Assembly: GCF_019038595.1 (NCBI RefSeq)
Contig: NZ_JAHOPF010000006.1
Location: forward strand, 1 to 64,000
From: Kaistella soli
Lineage (GTDB): Bacteria; Bacteroidota; Bacteroidia; Flavobacteriales; Weeksellaceae
DNA length: 64,000 nucleotides
Direction: 5' to 3'
The position numbers were made by a program, and so were the translations under genes. Below, in pieces: positions 42,949-51,246 of the stretch; within the stretch, counting starts at the first letter, position 1; each line of letters begins with the position of its first letter. The notes below the pieces were generated by a model. That model was not told where the DNA came from, made no database searches, and saw only the letters and a program-made list of their open reading frames with translations.

Positions 42949-43011
42949 TATGTATAATAAAAACATTTTTATGTATAATAAGGACATTCTTATGTATAAT
43001 AGTGTCAGCAG
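42949..43011. promoter_or_regulatory. Three 21-bp direct repeats (iterons), candidate AraC-type operator
   Basis: TATGTATAATA occurs at 42949, 42970 and 42991, exactly 21 bp apart, followed in the first two copies by a CATT. Direct half-sites two helical turns apart suit AraC-family proteins. The repeats stand 68 bp upstream of the MauE gene and just after the AraC-type gene at 43036. Confidence 0.6.
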
Positions 43012-43035
43012 AATAATAGAACCGGTAAGTTAAAG

Positions 43036-43833
43036 TCACTGCTGCATTGCGATCCGGGGAATGCGGTGGAACGGAAAATGGTAGGTTCTGTGGAAGAGAT
43101 TATAGAGTTGGTAGTAATTTGCAAAACCGTTTTTGTAGGCAATTTCCTTATAGCTCAAAGTACTCAGCAGGAGATCTTCGAGCACAGGAATCATTTTAAT
43201 TTTAAGATAATGATGGTAAAAGGAACTTTCAAAAAACAAAGCGCTGTCTTTTCTAAACTGGAGGTAAGAAAGGCCTTTGCTCTTTACAAAAGCCCTTAAT
43301 GTTCCCTGCTCGTCAGGATCATACATTTCCAGCATTTTTACCAGGTACCGGTACCTGTTGTTTCTTATCGATGCGGGAGGTCTGGGGTAAACGGTGTGAT
43401 GGGTTACAATAGAAATAGTATAGTGGTGCTGCTTTTTGGTGACCACCCCTATAAAAATCTGAATCTCCTCTGCATTAATCTGCTGAACATGAATGGGGAG
43501 AAAAAACCGGTCATTAGAAACTGATCCGGCGATGCGTTGGTAGGCCACAGTAAGTAATCTGACAATCTCCGCATACTCCCCTATGGGACATTCCTGTTCT
43601 TCTACCTCCTGATGCGTAAAGATAAATCCCTTATGATAATATTCAGTCTGATCGTCCAGAAAATGCAGAGCCTGAAACAATCCAATATAGTGCTGAACGA
43701 TATCCTTGGTTTGCTTCAGAACCGTCTCGTCGCTAAAGTACTTCCTTTCCGCTGATGAATCACAAAGTTCACAGTACCGTTGCAATGCGTTTTTCAGATG
43801 CTTTACTAAGAGATCAATATGGTAAGTGTTCAT
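43036..43833 (-). CDS. AraC family transcriptional regulator
   Basis: 265 residues. N-terminal sensor part (1-165) of unknown ligand. The C-terminal AraC-type double HTH is LRAFVKSKGLSYLQFRKDSA, then LSYKEIAYKNGFANYYQLYN and LFHRTYHFPFHRIPRI (second HTH plus wing). It overlaps the upstream gene's end by 4 nt (ATGA) and is followed by its likely operator repeats and the MauE gene. Confidence 0.8.
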   Translation of the reverse strand: MNTYHIDLLVKHLKNALQRYCELCDSSAERKYFSDETVLKQTKDIVQHYIGLFQALHFLDDQTEYYHKGFIFTHQEVEEQECPIGEYAEIVRLLTVAYQRIAGSVSNDRFFLPIHVQQINAEEIQIFIGVVTKKQHHYTISIVTHHTVYPRPPASIRNNRYRYLVKMLEMYDPDEQGTLRAFVKSKGLSYLQFRKDSALFFESSFYHHYLKIKMIPVLEDLLLSTLSYKEIAYKNGFANYYQLYNLFHRTYHFPFHRIPRIAMQQ

Positions 43834-44468
43834 GGTGACAGGTTCAAATCAGAAAATTCCTGCCTCAAAAACGGCACTTTATAACCCGGAAGGTTCCTGT
43901 ACCTGTTCAGGAAAGTTTGATAGCCGGCCCATGGCAATTGGACCGGAACAGTTTCTGATCCCAGATACAGCATAGGTTCGCCAATTGCTTCAGCCTCAAT
44001 TCCGAGAAGGCGGATGGTACGGAGTAATTTGAGGTCGCATTCTGCAAACACGGTTCCTGTCGGCTCTTTATCCGCAACATTAAGAGCCAGCGCCATCAGG
44101 GTCTTGAAGATACGGAAGCTCTTTTCGTCACACCCTTTAGCGATCGCAAATCTTCCGATATGATACACCGGCTGCCCTGCTTCGGTGATCGCAGTGAGAT
44201 CAACAGGATATAGTTTTTCCGTAGGCAACTGCTGAAAAGCTTTCCTTTTGAATATCCTTATACTGCCGCAAATACGTTTCTGGAACATTGCTGCAAAAAT
44301 ATGGGAGTTATGATACTGTGCTTCTTCGTCACAAAGTGCTGCTTTTTCAGCCTCCATCTCTGTAAAAACATTGCCCTTCCCATGATGAAGTTCATTTTCG
44401 GTGAGGACAAACGAAATTAATTCTGGAATAAAGAAGGAAGACAGCTGTAAATAGGTAATTTTTTTCAT
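43830..44468 (-). CDS. GNAT/acyl-synthase-like protein
   Basis: 212 residues. FAAMFQKRICGSIRIFKRK, then VYHIGRFAIAKGCDEKSFRI and TVFAECDLKLLRTIRLLGIE follow the strand-loop-helix pattern of GNAT folds, closest in style to N-acyl amino-acid or autoinducer synthases ('GRFAI......' then 'A..D..L......G'). The C-terminus is FLNRYRNLPGY. It is translationally coupled to the AraC regulator. It might make a signal molecule sensed by the regulators around it, but that is only an inference. Confidence 0.5.
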   Translation of the reverse strand: MKKITYLQLSSFFIPELISFVLTENELHHGKGNVFTEMEAEKAALCDEEAQYHNSHIFAAMFQKRICGSIRIFKRKAFQQLPTEKLYPVDLTAITEAGQPVYHIGRFAIAKGCDEKSFRIFKTLMALALNVADKEPTGTVFAECDLKLLRTIRLLGIEAEAIGEPMLYLGSETVPVQLPWAGYQTFLNRYRNLPGYKVPFLRQEFSDLNLSP

Positions 44469-44516
44469 TTATGATTGCATTTTAAGCAAAATTATCCTCT
44501 CACCATTGCAACATAG

Positions 44517-44570
44517 CTACACTTTTGTGTATATTTGGTCAGCACGCCACAAAACTACACTTGAGTGTAG
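44517..44570 (+). promoter_or_regulatory. Two CTACAC-N4-GTGTA dyads around a TATATTTG promoter
   Basis: CTACACTTTTGTGTAT (44517-44532) and CTACACTTGAGTGTAG (44555-44570), centres 38 bp apart. The -7 element TATATTTG (44530-44537) overlaps the first. Position suggests an operator between the divergent GNAT-like and LuxR-type genes, perhaps autoregulatory. Confidence 0.6.
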
Positions 44571-44577
44571 CATCATT

Positions 44578-45354
44578 ATGGGGCGGGCTCCTACTGATAT
44601 GGATGATATACAGCGATTCTTTTTCGGAAAGAATACCGTACATTCTTTATCCGAAGCCGAGTATGCCCAAAGCAGGAATTATCTTGAAACCCTCCGTGCC
44701 GTTTCAAGACTCACCTACATGAGCATGTACGTGATCGACTACCAGCTCAAGGAATTCGAATACGTTTCAGACAATCCGTTTTTCCTTTGTGGGCATTCCC
44801 CTGAAGAAGTGATGGAGCTGGGATATGCTTTTTACTTTAAGCACGTCTCTCCTGAAGACCTGGAAATGCTGATCAAAGTGAACGAAATTGGTTTTAATTT
44901 TTTCGACAGGATTCCGCTGGCAGAGAGGAAGAACTACAGTATTTCTTACGATTTCAATTTACTGAACGGAAAAGAAAAAATTCTTGTCAATCATAAGCTC
45001 ACTCCGATTTTTATTACCGAAGAAGGAAAGATATGGAAGGCACTGTGCCTCGTCTCTCTTTCAGCCAACACTGCTGCTGGTAATATCGTGCTTTCAAAAG
45101 CAGGGGAAGATGTATTCTGGGAATTGGATCTACCTAGTGCTGAATGGCATAAGACCGAAAAGATGAAACTGACGGACCGCGAACTTCAGATTCTCCGGTA
45201 TCATGCTCAGGGTCTTTCTATTGGCGAAATCGCGGAGAGGATGTTTGTCGCCACAGACACCGTAAAATTCCACCGCAGAAAACTCTTTGAGAAGCTGCAG
45301 GTAAAAAACATTGCGGAAGCTCTGGCCTATACGACAAACAATAAATTACTATGA
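44578..45354 (+). CDS. LuxR-type regulator with PAS-like sensor domain
   Basis: 258 residues from ATG 44578. The longer frame begins at a TTG (44506) that lies upstream of the promoter's -7 box, so it is rejected; ATG 44599 is also possible. The N-terminal PAS-like domain has YVIDYQLKEFEYVSDNPFFL, GHSPEEVMELGYAFYFKHVS. The C-terminal LuxR HTH is LTDRELQILRYHAQGLSIGE, IAERMFVATDTVKFHRRKLF. Divergent from the GNAT-AraC operon. Confidence 0.85.
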   Translation: MGRAPTDMDDIQRFFFGKNTVHSLSEAEYAQSRNYLETLRAVSRLTYMSMYVIDYQLKEFEYVSDNPFFLCGHSPEEVMELGYAFYFKHVSPEDLEMLIKVNEIGFNFFDRIPLAERKNYSISYDFNLLNGKEKILVNHKLTPIFITEEGKIWKALCLVSLSANTAAGNIVLSKAGEDVFWELDLPSAEWHKTEKMKLTDRELQILRYHAQGLSIGEIAERMFVATDTVKFHRRKLFEKLQVKNIAEALAYTTNNKLL

Positions 45355-45498
45355 GCCAGGCTCCTGATAAACGCCGGCATTAGCTCTTCCTCTCTTCTAA
45401 CCAAGGATACACAGCGCTATCCACAGTTTACACCGTGAATTATATATGATCATAATGCACACCCTTTTGTTCTTTTTGAACCCTTTAGAGATTATGCT

Positions 45499-45540
45499 TT
45501 TGTGACTTTGTGGTGGAAGTATTAACCACAAAGTCACAAA
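45499..45540. terminator. 16-bp stem-loop between LuxR and ThiF genes
   Basis: TTTGTGACTTTGTGGT / ACCACAAAGTCACAAA with a 10-nt loop. The left arm recurs at 52488-52504 near cysK, so this is one of a family of dispersed repeats; here it can terminate both convergent genes. Confidence 0.6.
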
Positions 45541-45603
45541 GGTTTATTTTAAGCTGGAAAGCATCACGCGTTAAAGGTCATCAAGGGATTCGCATTAAGC
45601 TTT

Positions 45604-46407
45604 TTAATTTTTCTTTAAACCATTAAGATTCTGTGACAGGCATCTGCTGTCATTCAGAACCTCCTCCTGAAACAGCGAACACAGGTAAAATTCAGGAAAC
45701 TTCTTATAGAACTTTCCGGTAGCCATTTTCACCAGCAGATGGGTACACATGGCGGCGGCATACCAGGAACCGATGGCCAGTTGCGGCGGCGGAAGCAGTT
45801 CGCTCTCGTTTTTATACTGCGCGATCGTCTCTTCAAGCCATCTTTCAGGTTTCTGCCAGAACCGCCTGTAACCTGCAGCATATTCCACCACTTCCAGTTC
45901 GCTGAAATTTTCGGTCTTTCCAATGGTGGTTAAAGGAGGTCCTTGCGGTGTAAGAACAGTCACCAAACTTCCCCACCCCAAATTATAAGGATGCAGCACC
46001 GGAATTCCGTTCTTCAAACACTGTTCATCAAAAAGCAGGGGTGTGCGGTCGTGGAAATCCAATGCATTGATGGCTGCGTTGTATTTTCCTGTCTCCGGCA
46101 TCTGATCAGGGGTGATAAACCCGTTAATAAAACTGATGTCTGCCTGGCTGTTGATGCTTTTCAGTCTTTCATACAGTGCCACTGCTTTAGGAGTACCCCT
46201 ATGATTTTCTGTATAGTTCTGCCGATTAAGATTGGAATCTTCAATAAGGTCACCATCAACAACGCAGATCTTTTCAAATCCCGTTCTCAGCGCACATTCG
46301 GCAATATTACTGCCGATGCCGCTTCCGGCAATCAGGAGCGGATAATTTTTGAGTTTTTCCTGATCATCACTGCTGAGGTAAATGCGGTTTCGTATATATC
46401 GGTCCAT
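45604..46407 (-). CDS. ThiF/E1-like adenylyltransferase family protein
   Basis: 267 residues. The Rossmann-like ATP site is LLIAGSGIGSNIAECALRTG, then VVDGDLIEDSNLNRQNYTEN with the Arg finger region, PKAVALYERLKSIN and NALDFHDRTPLLFDEQCLK, as in ThiF/MoeB/E1 enzymes that adenylate a ubiquitin-like C-terminus. No sulfur-carrier protein or JAMM protease gene lies next to it, and I see no zinc CxxC pair, so it may be a solitary member acting on another peptide. Confidence 0.8.
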   Translation of the reverse strand: MDRYIRNRIYLSSDDQEKLKNYPLLIAGSGIGSNIAECALRTGFEKICVVDGDLIEDSNLNRQNYTENHRGTPKAVALYERLKSINSQADISFINGFITPDQMPETGKYNAAINALDFHDRTPLLFDEQCLKNGIPVLHPYNLGWGSLVTVLTPQGPPLTTIGKTENFSELEVVEYAAGYRRFWQKPERWLEETIAQYKNESELLPPPQLAIGSWYAAAMCTHLLVKMATGKFYKKFPEFYLCSLFQEEVLNDSRCLSQNLNGLKKN

Positions 46408-46555
46408 AGATCAAAAGTTTTCCAAAGCTATTGTTTATTCACCTCTCCTCGACCTACACAAATGGGTAGTTCTGGATCCTTTTTCTTCTTCTTAATCTGC
46501 AGTGTAGTGCAAGTAATAAAACCGGCTAATACATTTGGATGTAAAACTGACAGCT

Positions 46556-47395
46556 ATGGTGAAATTTATTGCCCATCTTGAAAATGAGTTGGAAAGCAAA
46601 CTTCTCTTTCTGAATTTAGAACATGACAATCCTTTAAAAAGAGCCGAAGCCTCCATACAGGAAATAACGAATGCGCTTAAAAAACTTAAATCGTTTATTT
46701 TGCGGAGCAGGTTTGCCTCCGAAAGCGAAGAAATTGATTTCTTTAAAAACCGTAAACCTCTGGTGTTGGCTAAACTTATTTATCATAATGATATCTTCAG
46801 AATCGAGACCCGTAAGCCCAGTGGCGGTGAAAAAATGATCCGCAAATATTACCAGACAGAGCTTCTTAAACTGAAAGAATTTTTTGAGGAAAATGTCGAT
46901 TTTTATGGGTATTACAGAACATACAGCACCTACCTCGACCATAAATATTTTATCCGGAAGAAACTCGACATCAGACTGACTCTGGATTCTTTTGTTTTTG
47001 AATCCGATTCAAGATTCAGCACTTCGCATGATTATAAAGTCGCAAAAATAATAGCCAATGATTTACTGGAAGTCTATCTCAACGATGAACTGATCAAACT
47101 GAACCGCCAGAGTGAAGAACAGTACTGCATCCCGACCCCAAAGACAAAACTGATGTGGACCGACAACAAAACCGCTTTGATCGAAATGATCTACGCGCTG
47201 CATTACAAAGGATCCTTCAACCACAGCAATGCTGACATCAAGGAAATCAGTGCCTATTTCGAAGCGGTCTTCAGTATTGAACTGGGGGATGTGTACCGCA
47301 CCTATCTGGAAATTAAAAACCGGTCCGTCCGGACCAAATTTCTTACCGGTCTGGAAGAACTCTTAAACAGCCGGATGGAGGCCCAGGATGAATGA
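46556..47395 (+). CDS. RteC domain protein
   Basis: 279 residues from ATG 46556 (preferred over 46535). It matches the RteC family over its length: MVKFIAHLENELESKLLFL, FILRSRFASESEEIDFFKN, KPLVLAKLIYHNDIFRIE, FYGYYRTYSTYLDHKYFIRK and the C-terminal LMWTDNKTALIEMIYALHY. In Bacteroides RteC controls excision of conjugative transposons. Here no conjugation genes are in view, so it is an orphan or marks a former element. Confidence 0.85.
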   Translation: MVKFIAHLENELESKLLFLNLEHDNPLKRAEASIQEITNALKKLKSFILRSRFASESEEIDFFKNRKPLVLAKLIYHNDIFRIETRKPSGGEKMIRKYYQTELLKLKEFFEENVDFYGYYRTYSTYLDHKYFIRKKLDIRLTLDSFVFESDSRFSTSHDYKVAKIIANDLLEVYLNDELIKLNRQSEEQYCIPTPKTKLMWTDNKTALIEMIYALHYKGSFNHSNADIKEISAYFEAVFSIELGDVYRTYLEIKNRSVRTKFLTGLEELLNSRMEAQDE

Positions 47396-47437
47396 GCTAT
47401 TTTTAATAGGCAATTCTGAACAAAGAACCGCTTTTTC

Positions 47438-47605
47438 TTATAAAACCTTCACCATCTCACAGAAAATTTTGTCGCTGTCTAAAAAACGCAAGGTCTCCAA
47501 TTGATGCCCATCAGGATTATTCAGAAAAAAAGACCCCAACTTGGGTATACCTTGTGGATGTACCTTGCTTTCGTTGACCAAATTTGTCAGAAGAAACTGC
47601 AAAAA
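47438..47605 (-). pseudogene. Possible remnant of a VOC/glyoxalase-type protein
   Basis: The minus frame ends GIPKLGSFFLNNPDGHQLE, FLDSDKIFCEMVKVL. 'F..NPDGH.LE' is the typical last strand of VOC-fold proteins. No upstream domain or start remains, and the following plus-strand gene takes over at 47607. Confidence 0.4.
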
Positions 47606-47606
47606 T

Positions 47607-47810
47607 ATGAAAGCCCGAATTCCCCGCATCTGTATTTACACCAAAGACGTGCAGTGCATTACCGGCAAAAGCGAGCGCTATAGCCGGGATCTCATCCATA
47701 AGATTAAAAAATCCCTTCATAAAGAAGCCCACCAAGTTCTTACGGTGGCAGAATTCTGCGCATATATGGGTATACCGGCAGATTCTTTACAGACGCTGAT
47801 CAAGGACTGA
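47607..47810 (+). CDS. Conserved small HTH-like protein, 67 residues
   Basis: MKARIPRICIYTKDVQCITG, KSERYSRDLIHKIKKSLHK, EAHQVLTVAEFCAYMGIPAD. 'RICIY..DVQ.ITGKS.R...' and the end 'FC.Y.GI....' make a plausible two-helix DNA-binding fold (MerR/excisionase-like), seen as small genes near RteC-type elements in this phylum. Start at ATG 47607; the frame also opens upstream from TTG 47541 but without support. Confidence 0.6.
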   Translation: MKARIPRICIYTKDVQCITGKSERYSRDLIHKIKKSLHKEAHQVLTVAEFCAYMGIPADSLQTLIKD

Positions 47811-48323
47811 TTAGCCTGAACGCCGTGAAGCCACGGATGGTGCCTGTCTTTACGCTTCAGCCCGAGGAAGGTCAGGTTGATGGTTGAAATCCTTTATTTT
47901 TATTTCGTATTCACTCCGATTTGTTGGTTAATGTCTGTATTTTTTTGATGAAATACTATGCATTCTCCCTGCAGTTGGTCAGAGACGGTTTTAGGATTGG
48001 ACTTCGGGGCTTCAAGAGCCTCAGCCACCGGGGAGGACGAACGGTTGAGTGAATTATAAGACGGGTCGGCGGACAGTTTGGGTTCGCAGTTTTAATTCAT
48101 TCAACTCATGCATTTCTTTATGGAGTATATTTCTGCTAATGAAGCCGTTTACGGCATTTTGCGGCTGATTGCGGAAATAAACGGCAATTTCGGCTAAAAA
48201 CGCCGTAACCGGCATGAACACTTGCTTTCTATGATTTTAATGCCAAATTTTGTCCTGTGATCACAACAGGTTTTACCGGATGTACCTCAACATCTGAATC
48301 TTAACTTTTTAAAACTTAAAACA
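47811..48323. other. Non-coding region upstream of the DUF5675 module
   Basis: No gene in 513 bp. It contains several inverted elements: GCCGTTTACGGC (48152), and TGTGATCACA (48256-48265) inside CCTGTGATCACAACAGG, which resembles a CRP-type palindrome 58 bp before the first gene of the module. Confidence 0.5.
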
Positions 48324-49082
48324 ATGGCAAGACAAAAAGGTATTATAAAGCTGAAAGGTACGATGGGTGACATCACTTTCTACCGAAGCAAAGACGGCTA
48401 TATGGCCAGAGAAAAAGGCGGAATCACCGCAGAACGCATGCAGAATGATCCCAGATTCCAGAGAACCCGGGAGAATATGGCAGAATTCGGAAGGGCAGGT
48501 AAAGCAGGAAAAGTACTGCGTGCCTCCATTCAGAACCTCCTGAGAACTTCTGCAGACCGCAGAATGGTGAGCAGACTCACCAAAGAGATGGTTAAAGTGA
48601 TTCAACTCGATGCAATTAATCCGAGGGGACTAAGAAACGTCATCGACGGAGAAGCCGAACTGCTCCAGGGATTTGAGTTCAACATCCATGGTAAACTGGA
48701 ACATTCACTCTCTGCACCCTTCACTGCTACTTTAGACCGGATTACCGGCGATGCTGTAATCGAAGTTGAACCTTTTATTCCTACTGACAGCCTGGGAGCA
48801 CCATCTGGAAGCACCCATTACAAATTAGCCTCGGCCGCGATGGACATTAATTTCGAAAGCGGAACATTTGTTTCCGAAAAGAATTCAACGCCCATATTGC
48901 CGATTGATACCGTAATGACTACGGCGGTGCAGCTGAACAACAACCTGCCGGAAAATTCCGTCAACCCGCTCTTCCTGGTATTCGGAATCAGCTTCTATCA
49001 GGAAGTCAACGGGACGTTCTATGAACTGAAGAACGGAGTGTATAATGCGTTGCAGATCGTCAGCGTTTCAGGCACCCCATAA
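48324..49082 (+). CDS. Conserved hypothetical protein heading the DUF5675 module
   Basis: 252 residues. Basic N-terminus MARQKGIIKLKGTMGDITFY, RSKDGYMAREKGG, then RFQRTRENMAEFGRAGKAGK and a beta-rich second half. Composition looks like a structural or nucleic-acid-contacting protein of phage type ('G.MG..TFY...G.....K.G'). The family is widespread in flavobacteria but I know no function. It starts a tight four-gene operon (next gene 3 nt on). Confidence 0.65.
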   Translation: MARQKGIIKLKGTMGDITFYRSKDGYMAREKGGITAERMQNDPRFQRTRENMAEFGRAGKAGKVLRASIQNLLRTSADRRMVSRLTKEMVKVIQLDAINPRGLRNVIDGEAELLQGFEFNIHGKLEHSLSAPFTATLDRITGDAVIEVEPFIPTDSLGAPSGSTHYKLASAAMDINFESGTFVSEKNSTPILPIDTVMTTAVQLNNNLPENSVNPLFLVFGISFYQEVNGTFYELKNGVYNALQIVSVSGTP

Positions 49083-49084
49083 CC

Positions 49085-49489
49085 ATGGAACTTCAACTGA
49101 TCAGGACCTACCGCCCGAAAGGGACCAACGGGATCCTGCTCTTCAACGGAGCGGAACTCTGCAGAACGATTGAACTGCCCTGGCAGAACAATCAACCGCG
49201 GGTGTCCTGTATTCCGGAAGGAAAGTACCGGCTTCGCAGGCGCCATACCGCGAGGTTCAAAGCACACTTTGAAGTCATGGATGTGAAAGACAGGAAGTAC
49301 ATCCTCTTCCATGCCGGCAATGATGCAGGGAAAGAACTCAGGGGATGTATCGCACCAGTGCTGCAGCATACCGGTGAAGGAAAAGGCAGTTCGTCTCGGG
49401 CTGCTTTGGAAAAGATGAAAGACCGCCTCTATCCGCTGATGGATAATGGGCACGTAATCACATTAACCATCAAAAATGCTGAGTCATGA
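49085..49489 (+). CDS. DUF5675 family protein
   Basis: 134 residues. MELQLIRTYRPKGTNGILLF, LCRTIELPWQNNQPRVSCIP, EGKYRLRRRHTARFKAHFEV, ILFHAGNDAGKELRGCIAP match DUF5675, a small beta-rich domain found in phage and lysis-type loci. H/C residues in FHAGNDAGKELRGC suggest an enzyme site like those of cell-wall L,D-transpeptidase folds (H...G..GC), which is an inference. The stop overlaps the next start by 4 nt. Confidence 0.75.
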   Translation: MELQLIRTYRPKGTNGILLFNGAELCRTIELPWQNNQPRVSCIPEGKYRLRRRHTARFKAHFEVMDVKDRKYILFHAGNDAGKELRGCIAPVLQHTGEGKGSSSRAALEKMKDRLYPLMDNGHVITLTIKNAES

Positions 49490-49704
49490 AAAACATCATT
49501 CAGAGAGTGCAGGAACCTACGCCGCGGTTCTTCCGCAAGATCAGAAACGCGGGCCTGTTGCTCACCGCTGTAAGCGGAGCGGTACTCACGGCGCCCGTTA
49601 CCCTGCCGGCGGTGCTCATCACGGCAGCAGGCTACCTGGCCCTTGCAGGCGCGATTGCAAGTGCCATCAGCCAGACCGCCGTAAACAGCGAAGGACAGCC
49701 ATGA
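49486..49704 (+). CDS. Small membrane protein, holin-like
   Basis: 72 residues. A basic, amphipathic start (MKNIIQRVQEPTPRFFRKIR) and one long or two short hydrophobic segments (AGLLLTAVSGAVLTA, LITAAGYLALAGAIASAI), Ala/Gly-rich. Size, charge and topology fit a holin or pinholin. Coupled by overlap to both neighbours. Confidence 0.6.
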   Translation: MKNIIQRVQEPTPRFFRKIRNAGLLLTAVSGAVLTAPVTLPAVLITAAGYLALAGAIASAISQTAVNSEGQP

Positions 49705-49889
49705 TGTACTTCGACAGTTCCCAGCGCATCGGGGCTTTCAGTGGCATGGCAGTGATTGTCCTGATGCAGATTGAAAGCGGGGAGGTCCTCAAAACCATCG
49801 TTTTGGCAGGCCTCGGAGGAATCTCGAGTTACCTCTTCACCCTCGCGGTCAAATTTCTACTGATCCGTTTCAGAAAGAAATTCAAATAA
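49701..49889 (+). CDS. Small membrane protein of the DUF5675 module
   Basis: 62 residues; the ATG at 49701 overlaps the previous stop (ATGA). MMYFDSSQRIGAFSGMAVIV, then a second hydrophobic stretch TIVLAGLGGISSYLFTLAVK and a basic end RFRKKFK. One or two membrane spans. The longer frame from 49476 reads through the preceding gene out of phase and is rejected. Confidence 0.6.
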   Translation: MMYFDSSQRIGAFSGMAVIVLMQIESGEVLKTIVLAGLGGISSYLFTLAVKFLLIRFRKKFK

Positions 49890-49902
49890 ACCAAACGGAA
49901 CC

Positions 49903-49927
49903 AGCCTCCCTCCGGGGAGGCTTTTTA
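49903..49927 (+). terminator. Terminator of the DUF5675 module
   Basis: AGCCTCCC-TCCG-GGGAGGCT followed by TTTTTATTTC, 14 nt after the last stop. Confidence 0.9.
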
Positions 49928-50083
49928 TTTCGATTTCAAGCAGATGCTCCAATAAATGAGACAGGAGACTGTCTGTATTTAGTCATCTTATCAAAAACTT
50001 TATAAAAATGATTATTTTACCGGGATCCCTCACTCCTTTTTTACCTTATTCAACATCTAGCCCGGAATCATGTTACTTCCTAC

Positions 50084-50120
50084 AAAAAGCCTCCCGAAAT
50101 TATTTTCCGGAAGGCTTTTT
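50084..50120. terminator. Second terminator-like hairpin in a gene-free stretch
   Basis: AAAAAGCCT(CCCG) ... (CCGGA)AGGCTTTTT, A- and T-flanked. The 49890-50319 region has no gene; a lost gene or a small RNA could end here. Confidence 0.6.
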
Positions 50121-50165
50121 ATCATTCATGTCGGTTCTGTCAGAACTTCTGATCACCGTTTCACA

Positions 50166-50296
50166 GGGTTGCACTCTATGCTGTACTATGACACCGTTTC
50201 GTACTCAGAGTATTTTAGAAATTTAAACTTCCGTTGTTACAGAATTTTAAACTGCCATTCATAGGGGTTGCACCCTATGCTGTACTATTACGCCAC
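50166..50296. repeat. Two copies of a ~30-bp repeat (GGGTTGCAC-CTATGCTGTACTAT)
   Basis: Copies at 50166-50195 (GGGTTGCACTCTATGCTGTA) and 50266-50295 (GGGTTGCACCCTATGCTGTA), 100 bp apart, with ACTATGACACC / ACTATTACGCC behind. They resemble dispersed intergenic elements. Confidence 0.8.
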
Positions 50297-50319
50297 TTTG
50301 TGGCTTAGGGGGCAGGATC

Positions 50320-51246
50320 TTAGAACTTCAGATCTCCATTCACTTCTCTTACTGCTTTTGCAGCGGTTGCGAATTTTTCTTTTTCTGCATCGGTTAAACT
50401 GATTTCCACAATTTTCTCAACACCATTGGTGCCGATGATCGCAGGAACACCTAAACAGATATCGCTTTCGCCATACTCGCCGTCCAGCATTAATGAACAT
50501 GGAATCATTTTTTTATGGTCACAGAGAATAGCCTGAACCATCACAGAAACTGCTGCTCCCGGTGCATACCACGCAGAAGTACCCAGCAGTTTGGTTAAGG
50601 TAGCCCCGCCCACTTTAGTTTCTTCAGCAACGTAAGCCTGCTTTTCAGCATCTAAAAACTCTGTTACAGGAACTCCGTTTCTTGTTGCTTTGCTCATTAA
50701 CGGAAGCATTCCGGTGTCGCTGTGTGCTGCGATTACCATTCCGTCAACATCAGAAATAGGGCATTCCAAAGCTTCCGCCAGTCTGTATTTGAAACGTGCA
50801 GAATCCAATGCGCCACCCATTCCGATGATTTTATTTTTTGGAAGTCCTGAAGTTTTGTGAACCAGATACGCCATGGTATCCATTGGATTGGAAACTACGA
50901 TGATGATCACATCCGGAGAATGTTTTACCAGATTCGCGGTAACGTCTTTTACGATTCCAGCGTTGATTCCGATCAGTTCTTCTCTGGTCATTCCCGGTTT
51001 TCTCGGGATCCCTGAGGTGATCACGGCCACTTTGGAACCGGCAGTTTTGCTGTAATCTCCGGTAGTTCCGGTGATTTTGGTATCAAAACCATTTAATGAA
51101 GCGGTCTGCATCAAATCCATTGCTTTACCTTCGGCAAAACCCTCTTTAATGTCCACTAAAACTACTTCTGATGCGAAATTTTTCATCGCAATGTATTCAG
51201 CGCAACTTGCGCCCACTGCACCTGCTCCTACAACGGTAACTTTCAT
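50320..51246 (-). CDS. mdh: Malate dehydrogenase
   Basis: 308 residues, LDH-like type III MDH. NAD-binding GAGAVG (7-12), VDI with acidic D32 for NAD, substrate arginines in GIPRKPGMTREEL (R82, R88) and R151, active-site D148 (GGALDSARF) and H175 (VIAAHSDTG). Interconverts malate and oxaloacetate in the TCA cycle. Its leader is tandemly duplicated (51241-51320). Confidence 0.95.
   Translation of the reverse strand: MKVTVVGAGAVGASCAEYIAMKNFASEVVLVDIKEGFAEGKAMDLMQTASLNGFDTKITGTTGDYSKTAGSKVAVITSGIPRKPGMTREELIGINAGIVKDVTANLVKHSPDVIIIVVSNPMDTMAYLVHKTSGLPKNKIIGMGGALDSARFKYRLAEALECPISDVDGMVIAAHSDTGMLPLMSKATRNGVPVTEFLDAEKQAYVAEETKVGGATLTKLLGTSAWYAPGAAVSVMVQAILCDHKKMIPCSLMLDGEYGESDICLGVPAIIGTNGVEKIVEISLTDAEKEKFATAAKAVREVNGDLKF

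Noticed and set aside
44506-44577. TTG start for the LuxR-type gene
   Set aside because: It lies upstream of the -7 promoter box and inside the operator dyad, so it is probably not transcribed with the gene.
49476-49700. N-terminal 75 codons of the 137-residue frame at 49476
   Set aside because: Out-of-phase reading of the holin-like gene; the real gene starts at the ATGA overlap at 49701.
49986-50226. Short plus-strand frames between 49986 and 50264
   Set aside because: They run through a terminator hairpin and the dispersed repeat pair.
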